Source: Actinomycetota bacterium (GTDB lineage Bacteria; Cyanobacteriota; Vampirovibrionia; Obscuribacterales; Obscuribacteraceae). From it: a DNA stretch of 6,274 bases. Below the pieces are notes generated by a model that was not told the DNA's origin, searched no databases, and was given only the letters and a program-made list of their open reading frames with translations. Every line of letters starts with the position of its first letter. Within the stretch, counting starts at the first letter, position 1. Positions 1 to 6,051 of this stretch are shown piece by piece. The position numbers and the translations under genes are program-made. The stretch spans positions 1 through 6,274 of the forward strand of contig CAJCIF010000472.1 of assembly GCA_903970355.1 (NCBI GenBank), given 5' to 3'.

Positions 1-15
1 TCTCAGACCGCGAAT

Positions 16-1200
16 ATGCTCAATCCCATTCAGCCACTTGTGATAGATACATCACCATCCATCAATAACGATACTGTCACTTCCACAAATCCGGCAGTTT
101 CAGAAGGCAAGCCGAAGAAATCGAGTCCATTCTCTGCGCTCGTCTCCGGTAAGAATGAAACCGCAGAACCAGCAAAGCCGCGGCGATCAAGAACTCGCAT
201 TCCAGCAGTGCCGAGCGAACCTGCGCCAACTATTAACGCTCCAGTCGCTGAAACAACGGCACCAGTAGAAGCAACAGAAAAATCGGATCTCGTGTCGCCG
301 CTCATACAAGCATATTCGCAAGCAAAGACTGCTAAAGAACCGCGGAAATCTCGCAACCGCATGCGCGCATTAGGCAGAACAACTCACAGTGACGTCCAAG
401 CTGTCGAACCTACACAGGGTCCGGCACAGGTTGCGGCGCAGGTTCCGGCACAAGTCCCAGCAGTGGTTCCAGAAGAGGTTCCTGCTCCGGCCCCAGTCAT
501 AAATGAAACGGTTGCGGAAACACCGTTTGTCGAATCAACCAAAACATTGGAATTGAAACCAATAATTGCTGCGGAAGTCGCTTCTCCAGCTCCAACTCCC
601 ACTGATGCGGCGCCAACTGATCTTGAGCAACAATCTGAATTTTTTGCCGAGCTTGCCAAAGTGATAAGTCCTCGACGCCGCGGCAAGAATTCGCGTGTTC
701 CTACAGAATCAACAACATCAAGTGAGAATGGTGGCAACGGGCACAACGCAACGACTCACTCGGAAACTCATACCGAACAAGCCGAGCACCCTGCACCACA
801 AGCAATAGTGGAAACCGATACAGGTGTCCACGAAGTAATTGATGTCCATACAGGTAAAACCACTAAGAAATCAAAATCGAAAAAGGGCAGCAAATCTTCT
901 TGCGGTGAACTAACGAATCCGTTCGAGTTGCTTAAATTGGCCGGGTACTTTACAAGCGAAGATGTTCAAACGGCTTTCAATACAGCAATTAACGATCCGG
1001 TCGCAGTACCAGGACTTTTGACTCTACTCGGCCTTGTTGATGCGAAGGTTATTGAACACACAAATGCTTGCCAATCGATGTTGCGCTCAGGTAAATTGAA
1101 ACCACAGCAAGCGGCTTTCGTACTCAGCTCTGTAAGAGGTGGAAAGTCATTCGATGAAGCGCTTGACGAACTTGGTATAAAGCCCGTCTTAAAAGTCTAG
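16..1200 (+). CDS. Proline/alanine-rich, largely disordered protein with basic motifs and a helical C-terminal domain (start may lie upstream)
   Basis: I do not recognise a named family. Residues 1-300 are low complexity, rich in P, A, T, S, E and V, and probably disordered. They contain three spaced basic motifs: KPRRSRTR near 54-61, EPRKSRNRMR near 108-117 and PRRRGKNSR near 219-227. Each follows a short hydrophobic stretch beginning SP or SE (37, 94, 207). A PAQV-type microrepeat lies at 136-160 and a Lys/Ser tract at 281-295. Residues 301-388 look like a compact helical domain, with LLKLAGYFTSEDVQTAF, then LLTLLGLVDAKVIEH and FDEALDELG. There is no signal peptide or membrane segment, so it is probably cytoplasmic. 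The ATG at 16 has no visible Shine-Dalgarno, and the five codons before it are open to the window edge, so the true start may be further left. It ends 12 bp before the first kinase gene, suggesting co-transcription. A scaffold, kinase substrate or nucleic-acid-binding role is possible; none is shown. Confidence 0.8.
   Translation: MLNPIQPLVIDTSPSINNDTVTSTNPAVSEGKPKKSSPFSALVSGKNETAEPAKPRRSRTRIPAVPSEPAPTINAPVAETTAPVEATEKSDLVSPLIQAYSQAKTAKEPRKSRNRMRALGRTTHSDVQAVEPTQGPAQVAAQVPAQVPAVVPEEVPAPAPVINETVAETPFVESTKTLELKPIIAAEVASPAPTPTDAAPTDLEQQSEFFAELAKVISPRRRGKNSRVPTESTTSSENGGNGHNATTHSETHTEQAEHPAPQAIVETDTGVHEVIDVHTGKTTKKSKSKKGSKSSCGELTNPFELLKLAGYFTSEDVQTAFNTAINDPVAVPGLLTLLGLVDAKVIEHTNACQSMLRSGKLKPQQAAFVLSSVRGGKSFDEALDELGIKPVLKV
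421..495 (+). repeat. In-frame PAQV/PAxV microrepeat inside the first gene
   Basis: The codons for residues 136-160 repeat a short Pro-Ala-Gln-Val unit with drift (PAQVAAQVPAQVPAVV, then PEEVPAPAP). At DNA level this is an imperfect repeat of about 12 bp, of the form ccggcacaggtt, that varies mostly at third positions. It keeps the frame and looks like a flexible proline-rich linker grown by local duplication. Confidence 0.6.
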
Positions 1201-1212
1201 TTCAACCTTTAA

Positions 1213-2775
1213 ATGAATACGCCGATTTTGCGATCTCAAATTTTCAGAGTGCAAAGACTGGCGCGTTCGATTCAGTCTTACGCCAGGGTTCCTGTCGCTT
1301 TATTGATCCCCGCGATCAACTCCTATCGGAAGGCTAACAGTCCGGATAAACCCAAAGACCGGGAACTTTCCTTCGTGCCTTATATCTCCAGCCCTTTTCC
1401 CAATTTTAGAAACCGCGTTCTTATATGGAATAGTTGGTTGCGCTGGGGACTGATTATATTCACAATCATCTTCATTTCTTTGATGTCTTTCTTTTCCACG
1501 ATGCTTATCTTGGTTGGGCATGCTGTCCTTCCGGCAATGCTTATGATCGCGGCTGGCGTTGCTGCTGCCTTTCCTGGCTATATCGTTTTCTTACGGGGCG
1601 GAGCGATAGTCTGCGACGAGTTTGGTATCAAAGTGCCGCTTCGTAATAACTGGCGCAGAATGTTCTGGTCCGATCTTCAGGAAGTATCGATTGTTGATAC
1701 GGCACGCTCCGGCAACAGCCGGCACCGCTTTGCCATAAAGCTATCCGGTAAACGCAATTCCAAAATTTTAATACAAGTTGCTAAGCTCCCACCGGGAAGC
1801 GCAGAACTTCTATCTAAAGCAATTGAACGACGCGCACCATTCTGTAGAAATCTTTCGCAATTCGCTGAAGTGCCACGCTTTCAAGACTATGAAAAAGGTG
1901 TTCTGCAAATTAGCTATGCACAACTCTGGGAGTCTCTCACTAATAAAACGATTGGATTGACTGCATTTGCTCCACTTAAACCTGGATTCAAGCTTCAGAA
2001 TGACTGTTTAACAGTAGTCAGGCAACTCTCTTCCGGTGGCTTTTCAGCAGTCTATCTCGTCGAAGACACTGATGGTGCCAAGTTTGTTTTGAAAGAGTCC
2101 GTCCTTCCTTTCGGTGTTGAGGAATCGCTCAAAGCAAAGGCTTCCGAACAGTTTGATAGAGAGGCTACTCTCTTGAAACAACTTACTCACAGCCAAATAG
2201 CGCGTGTCTTCGATCACTTTCTGGAAAACGGCAGAAACTATATGCTGCTCGAATACATTCCAGGTGAAACTCTCAGACAGCGAGTCTATGAACGGGGACC
2301 GCAACAAGAGCATCTTGTATTATCGTGGGCAATTCAAATTGCCTCCATTTTGCAGTATTTGCATGAACGCCCTGTTCCCACAATTCACCGTGATATTGCT
2401 CCGGATAATCTAATCGTCACCGATAGCGGCAAGATCTTTCTGATTGATTTCGGCTCTGCCAATGAATTTGTCGGTGCGGCCACCGGTACATTGGTAGGTA
2501 AACACGGTTATATGGCACCCGAGCAGATTCGCGGGAAGGCAAGCCCACTTAGCGACATTTATTCGCTTGGACAAACACTCTATTTTTGTTTGACCGGAAC
2601 GGATCCTGTGCCTCTCAAATCTGCATCATTTGCTGTGGATCGTCCTAACAATCTATCCAATTTAAAACTCACTATAATAAAAACTACCTCGCTGGAAGCT
2701 TCTGAGCGTCAGGCGTCCTGCGCTTCTTTGCTATCCGAACTGACTAATTTAGAAGCCGAGGAGACTAAGAGATGA
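1213..2775 (+). CDS. Membrane-anchored Ser/Thr-type protein kinase with PH-like segment and C-terminal kinase domain
   Basis: This is a 520-aa protein predicted to phosphorylate Ser/Thr on proteins at the cytoplasmic membrane face. After a basic N-terminus (1-76), two membrane helices (about 78-101 and 105-127) form a hairpin with a very short outer loop. Residues 128-207 resemble a bacterial PH-like domain, with strands around FWSDLQEVSI. A linker with YAQLW (235-239) follows, then the kinase domain (about 267-510). Kinase residues visible are Lys294, helix-C Glu317, HRD 392-394 with Asn399 (HRDIAPDN), DFG 412-414, APE 435-437, Asp448 in SDIYSLG and Arg499. The glycine loop is unusual: LSSGGFSAVY (272-281) keeps only the middle glycine of GxGxxG. 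Catalysis looks possible. The domain order is opposite to PknB-type kinases, whose kinase domain is N-terminal. No Shine-Dalgarno precedes the ATG, but it lies 12 bp after the previous stop and is the only start ahead of the hairpin that fits. Its stop overlaps the next start. Confidence 0.93.
   Translation: MNTPILRSQIFRVQRLARSIQSYARVPVALLIPAINSYRKANSPDKPKDRELSFVPYISSPFPNFRNRVLIWNSWLRWGLIIFTIIFISLMSFFSTMLILVGHAVLPAMLMIAAGVAAAFPGYIVFLRGGAIVCDEFGIKVPLRNNWRRMFWSDLQEVSIVDTARSGNSRHRFAIKLSGKRNSKILIQVAKLPPGSAELLSKAIERRAPFCRNLSQFAEVPRFQDYEKGVLQISYAQLWESLTNKTIGLTAFAPLKPGFKLQNDCLTVVRQLSSGGFSAVYLVEDTDGAKFVLKESVLPFGVEESLKAKASEQFDREATLLKQLTHSQIARVFDHFLENGRNYMLLEYIPGETLRQRVYERGPQQEHLVLSWAIQIASILQYLHERPVPTIHRDIAPDNLIVTDSGKIFLIDFGSANEFVGAATGTLVGKHGYMAPEQIRGKASPLSDIYSLGQTLYFCLTGTDPVPLKSASFAVDRPNNLSNLKLTIIKTTSLEASERQASCASLLSELTNLEAEETKR
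2758..2763 (+). promoter_or_regulatory. Shine-Dalgarno GAGGAG for the second kinase gene
   Basis: GAGGAG sits inside the end of the upstream kinase gene, 8 nt before the ATG at 2772 and 14 nt before a second in-frame ATG at 2778. The spacing favours 2772, which also gives the ATGA stop/start overlap. Confidence 0.7.
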
Positions 2776-4292
2776 GTATGACGAACGAGCCGGAAATTTT
2801 GATCAGACACCAAACTGGTCACATCGATCTCGTCGACTATTCATATCAGACAAGACGCATGATGCGCTTTATGTATCAGTCTGCCTATACCTCCGACAGC
2901 CCCATACAAAGAGCAGTTTTCGCAAGCGGGTTAGCTACTGCAATTGTAATGCCCCTCTACGTCTGGACATTCCTTGTCGCTATAAACTTGCCCAAAGTTT
3001 TGCTCTTGAACAGAATTCAAGGAATAATCGGTGTGATCGTTTTAGCCTCAATGGTGCCCTTGTACGCCATGATGCTGCGTTATTGGTTGACACCTACTCT
3101 AATAGGCCTTAGCGCATCCGGAATTCGTTTTTACGCTCGGGGAGCCAGTTTATTAGTGGACTGCTTTGATTGGGAGAGTATCTCAAGCATAAGAATTGTC
3201 GAGAAACCAAATATATGGGGAGCTGTTAAACCAGAACTCGAAATCCGATCTATCAAGGGAAAGACGCGTCGTATAGCAATCAGTTCTTTACGGTCTATTG
3301 AGGAAAGGCAGACCCTTGTAGATATGTTCAAACAGCACGCACGCCGCGCCGTAAATTCTGAAGACATCAACCGAATTGTAAGAGCAAGCGCAATTCAGGA
3401 CATTCCTTTTACGCAGCTCTGGGCGCAATCCCTCCGTTCTCAAATTGGTCGTACAAACGGGGGGGTGCTTCCCGCTCGGACTTTATTACAACAAGGGCGC
3501 TTTTTGCTTTCCGAACAAATCGGCGGTGGCGGGCAGGGTTCTGTCTATTTAGCAGAAATGCTGGAAGGCGGAGAGCCACCAACTACGGTAGCGCTGAAGG
3601 AATATGTATTGCCCGATCCTGAGCACATTTTCGATCGCAAACGGGCCGTGGAACAATTCGAACGCGAAGTGCATTTGCTTGCTAAATTGAAACATCCGGG
3701 GTTAGTTAATCTCATCGATGCCTTTGTTGAAGACCATCGGGCTTACATAGTTATGGAATATTTGAATGGCGGTAATTTGCGCGACGCTGTAAATCGCATT
3801 GGCTCATTCTCAATTGAAAGAGCCTGCGACATTGCCCTGGAGGTGTGCGATGTACTTGAATATCTCCACAACACAGAACCTCAAACCATCCACCTGGATG
3901 TCACTCCGGAAAACATGGTTTTCGATCATGAAGGGCACATACATCTAGTCGATTTCAACACATCATCCGACGGAAGCGGTGTAAGAACAAAACTAATTGC
4001 GGGCAAACAGCGCTATATGCCGCCTGAGCAATACCGCAACGAAGTCAGCCCACAATGCGATATTTATGGATTTGGCTGCACACTATTCTTTATGCTTACC
4101 GGCGTCGAACCTGAACCGCTTTCGTCATCCGAACCCAAACAATTCAAAACGGAAATATCGGAAAAGCTCAACGATATCGTCAAGAAATCGACTGCACTTG
4201 AAGCCACTCAACGCTTTCAGCACGTGGGCGATCTGAGAGATCTTCTCCTTGCATTGAAAGCCGATCCTGTACTCAGTCTGGTGCAAAAATGA
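2772..4292 (+). CDS. Membrane-anchored protein kinase with PH-like segment and altered catalytic motifs (HLD, DFN, PPE)
   Basis: This 506-aa protein has the same layout as the kinase before it. It has an N-terminal cytoplasmic stretch, a membrane hairpin (about 48-72 and 81-104), a PH-like segment (107-191, with DWESISSIRI), a linker with FTQLW (213-217) and a C-terminal kinase domain (about 244-493). The glycine loop is canonical (IGGGGQGSVY, 250-259), and Lys276, helix-C Glu299, Asp430 in CDIYGFG and Arg481 are present. The catalytic loop reads HLDVTPEN (374-381), so the HRD arginine is Leu while Asp376 and Asn381 remain. DFG is DFN (394-396), keeping the metal-binding Asp, and APE is PPE (417-419). 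Activity is therefore plausible, but activation-loop control should differ from RD kinases; a weak or pseudokinase role is the alternative. The start at 2772 is set by GAGGAG and the 4-bp overlap. A run of seven Gs lies in the linker. The gene overlaps the next one by 4 bp. Confidence 0.92.
   Translation: MSMTNEPEILIRHQTGHIDLVDYSYQTRRMMRFMYQSAYTSDSPIQRAVFASGLATAIVMPLYVWTFLVAINLPKVLLLNRIQGIIGVIVLASMVPLYAMMLRYWLTPTLIGLSASGIRFYARGASLLVDCFDWESISSIRIVEKPNIWGAVKPELEIRSIKGKTRRIAISSLRSIEERQTLVDMFKQHARRAVNSEDINRIVRASAIQDIPFTQLWAQSLRSQIGRTNGGVLPARTLLQQGRFLLSEQIGGGGQGSVYLAEMLEGGEPPTTVALKEYVLPDPEHIFDRKRAVEQFEREVHLLAKLKHPGLVNLIDAFVEDHRAYIVMEYLNGGNLRDAVNRIGSFSIERACDIALEVCDVLEYLHNTEPQTIHLDVTPENMVFDHEGHIHLVDFNTSSDGSGVRTKLIAGKQRYMPPEQYRNEVSPQCDIYGFGCTLFFMLTGVEPEPLSSSEPKQFKTEISEKLNDIVKKSTALEATQRFQHVGDLRDLLLALKADPVLSLVQK
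3459..3465 (+). repeat. G7 homopolymer between the PH-like and kinase domains
   Basis: Seven consecutive Gs encode part of Asn-Gly-Gly-Val (229-232) in the linker between FTQLW and the kinase glycine loop. A one-base slip would cut the protein before its kinase domain; losing one G brings a TAG into frame at 3550-3552. A tract of seven is short for phase variation. Confidence 0.9.
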
Positions 4293-5002
4293 ATTTGGCC
4301 ATATACGAAGAAGACGGTGAAAATCAAAGCAGCAACGAAATTGTTGCATTTTACGACCGCGCTGCAAAAGTAAGCTCGCTAAAACTTTCCTACAATGCCC
4401 CGGAAAATACTACTTTCTGCCCCCTGGTGCCGGGCATACTGGGAAACGCTTCTAAGTTTCTTTATCGCGACTCTACTACTTATGTTTATGCATTTATGTT
4501 TTCGATCTATGCGCCACTTATTATTTTGCTGCCTCTTTCCGGGCATCATTATTTAAAGCAGTTGTACTTCCTCATCCTTCCATTTGCGTTCCTATTTCTC
4601 ATTTTTGGGTTGGTCTGGGTTCGACTTTTCCTTTACTACGGAAGGAACACCAACCGAGCCATCAAATCGCCTACCACCATTACAATAGCTCCGCTTTCCC
4701 TGAAGTTTCAATGGCAAGGCTGGGCATTTCTCAAACAACTTTCCGCCATAGAAACTGTTGTTGGTTGGCAAGATATTGTTGGTGTTTCCTTTGAACACGA
4801 CGATGAAGCAGGGCCTTGCATCACGGTCAAAGCATGGTTACAAGATGGCGAACATTCTTTTCCGGTCTATTTAAATGGCTTCGCTTCGAGTCCGGAAGCC
4901 CAAGCAATGTTGAATGCACTCGATCGAAATGTCGATGATGAAAAGAAAAGCGCTTCTTTCAAAGAGCTTTTTCATCCAAACGCTGTTGCCAAGCAGATTT
5001 AA
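4289..5002 (+). CDS. Membrane protein with PH-like segment, a kinase-less counterpart of the two preceding kinases
   Basis: This 237-aa protein is not a family I can name, but its plan matches the N-terminal halves of the two kinases before it. It has a polar N-terminus (1-60), two hydrophobic helices (about 65-84 and 91-117) with a short outer loop containing SGHHYLK, then a strand-rich PH-like segment (about 127-212). GWQDIVGVSF (159-168) lines up with FWSDLQEVSI and DWESISSIRI of the kinases. It ends with FKELF (224-228), in the place of the kinases' YAQLW/FTQLW, and stops nine residues later, so no kinase domain follows. The 4-bp ATGA overlap with the upstream stop, and the absence of a clear Shine-Dalgarno, suggest translation by coupling to the second kinase. 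By inference it could be a regulatory partner or hetero-oligomer subunit at the membrane. Loss of a kinase domain by truncation is the alternative, although the clean end argues against recent decay. Confidence 0.85.
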   Translation: MNLAIYEEDGENQSSNEIVAFYDRAAKVSSLKLSYNAPENTTFCPLVPGILGNASKFLYRDSTTYVYAFMFSIYAPLIILLPLSGHHYLKQLYFLILPFAFLFLIFGLVWVRLFLYYGRNTNRAIKSPTTITIAPLSLKFQWQGWAFLKQLSAIETVVGWQDIVGVSFEHDDEAGPCITVKAWLQDGEHSFPVYLNGFASSPEAQAMLNALDRNVDDEKKSASFKELFHPNAVAKQI

Positions 5003-5033
5003 TAGTGCTCCTTCAAGGTTTTACGCCTTCACT

Positions 5034-5038
5034 AAGGA
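5034..5038 (+). promoter_or_regulatory. Weak, distant Shine-Dalgarno-like AAGGA
   Basis: AAGGA is the only purine-rich candidate close to the ATG at 5057, but the gap of 18 nt is long for efficient pairing. No nearer in-frame ATG, GTG or TTG exists, and the signal peptide starts exactly at 5057, so the start stands and initiation may be weak. Confidence 0.35.
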
Positions 5039-5056
5039 TTCTTTTGGCTACCTATT

Positions 5057-6040
5057 ATGCGTATTCATTCAACCGCTGTTTTTTCCGCGCTTTCACTTGT
5101 CCTACTTTCAAATACTCTGTCCCCCTATAGAGCTTTTGCTCAGCCTAATTCCGTAGAACTACCAACGCAAATCCTGCGAACCGGCATCAATCTTGAGGAT
5201 AAAAACCTATCCCCAAACGGAAGGCAAGTGGCGGAGATACTCAAGATCACCCCTTTGTTACAGCGCATCCAAGCTTTGCGTAGCAAGGTTAATCCCGCTG
5301 AAACAGAGCCAACTAACGAGAATATTTTGCTCTCGGTTCAGCTTACCGCTAATGTCATCGATGCTATGCAAGTGATTCAGGAAGCCAGTCTTTCTATAGA
5401 TTATTCTCTTGCCGAAATTACGGCAGAAGAGAACATATACACTGAATTACTCTCTTCTTATACCGGTGATCGTGACAAGGCCACGCTTAAGACCAATGCA
5501 GCCAGTTTCATCACAAACGGAATTTTATGGGCGGTTGCAGAGGCTTATGATATTCCAACAAATCGGCACCCCAACTATTCAGTTACCTCCGGCACAATGG
5601 GTATTCTGGCAGGGATAGTGCCTTCCATTGCATCTATTTATGCGCTCTATCAGTTACGTGGAAAAAGGCGCACTTCGGAAAAAGATCCAAACATGCTGTC
5701 AAAGATGTTCGACTATCCAACAACACCAGATGTGGATTATCCAAGAATGGTCTGGGAATTTATGAATTCAGTGCCGGCCGATGATCCGAAAGGCAAGTCA
5801 CGCCGCGATCAATTGATAGATCGCTGGATAGCAGATAAAAATATCTCCAACTTCACTGATCGATCATCAGCGAAGCAATTAGATGTGATTACTGCTTCGG
5901 TGCCCCGCAGACACGGACTTTCAATTGATACTCTCAATGCAAGACAAGCGCTATTGCAACAGCTTGCAGCAGAAATTTTGAAAATGAAGCGCATGCTTTT
6001 GGAACTTTCAATGGTTGTCCATGGCGAAAAGACTATCTAG
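5057..6040 (+). CDS. Exported, membrane-anchored protein of unknown function
   Basis: I do not recognise this 327-aa protein. It opens with a typical Sec signal peptide: a short basic start (MRIH), a hydrophobic core (about 7-21) and a likely signal peptidase I site AFA/QP at 28/29. Residues 45-145 look helical, with heptad-like leucines and isoleucines (LLQRIQALRSKV, LLSVQLTANVIDAMQVIQ). A membrane segment at about 177-200 (GILAGIVPSIASIYALYQL) is followed at once by RGKRR. By the positive-inside rule this puts residues 29-176 outside the cytoplasm and 201-327 inside. The inner part contains DYPRMVWEFMNSVP and a basic, Leu-rich helical C-terminus (about 291-320). It follows the kinase-less gene by 54 bp with no strong terminator and precedes the peptidase gene by 11 bp. 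With one part outside and one inside it could pass a signal to the membrane kinases; this is inference from position only. Confidence 0.85.
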   Translation: MRIHSTAVFSALSLVLLSNTLSPYRAFAQPNSVELPTQILRTGINLEDKNLSPNGRQVAEILKITPLLQRIQALRSKVNPAETEPTNENILLSVQLTANVIDAMQVIQEASLSIDYSLAEITAEENIYTELLSSYTGDRDKATLKTNAASFITNGILWAVAEAYDIPTNRHPNYSVTSGTMGILAGIVPSIASIYALYQLRGKRRTSEKDPNMLSKMFDYPTTPDVDYPRMVWEFMNSVPADDPKGKSRRDQLIDRWIADKNISNFTDRSSAKQLDVITASVPRRHGLSIDTLNARQALLQQLAAEILKMKRMLLELSMVVHGEKTI

Positions 6041-6043
6041 AGG
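6039..6043 (+). promoter_or_regulatory. Shine-Dalgarno AGAGG for the M55 peptidase gene
   Basis: AGAGG overlaps the TAG stop of the preceding gene and lies 8 nt before the ATG at 6052. It supports that start, as does the alignment of the metal ligands at the usual DppA positions 8, 10 and 60. Confidence 0.6.
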
Positions 6044-6051
6044 CAATATCA

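Noticed and set aside
30..362. Antisense 110-codon reading frame opposite the first gene
   Set aside because: Low-complexity shadow of the proline/alanine-rich coding strand with no independent support.
384..746. Antisense 120-codon reading frame opposite the first gene
   Set aside because: Its repetitive Gly/Thr/Cys composition mirrors the PAQV repeat on the coding strand; no ribosome binding site or recognisable domain.
2044..2313. Antisense 89-codon reading frame inside the first kinase domain
   Set aside because: It lies fully opposite conserved kinase motifs and shows no features of its own.
2386..2412. Tyrosine-kinase reading of HRDIAPDN, because Ala replaces the usual Lys of HRDLKPxN
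   Set aside because: HRDxxPxN with small residues at this position is frequent in bacterial Ser/Thr-type kinases, and the rest of the domain fits that group.
2778..2780. Alternative start of the second kinase at the second ATG
   Set aside because: GAGGAG is 14 nt away, compared with 8 nt for the ATG at 2772, which also gives the typical ATGA overlap.
5003..5056. Possible terminator hairpin between the kinase-less gene and the exported-protein gene (CCTT/AAGG pairs followed by a few Ts)
   Set aside because: The stems are only 4 bp and AT-rich with a broken T run, too weak to call a terminator.
4914..5156. 80-codon + strand reading frame bridging the end of the kinase-less gene and the start of the exported-protein gene
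   Set aside because: It overlaps both genes out of frame, has no kinase or other motif, and would disrupt a clean signal peptide. It is a chance frame, not a decayed kinase.
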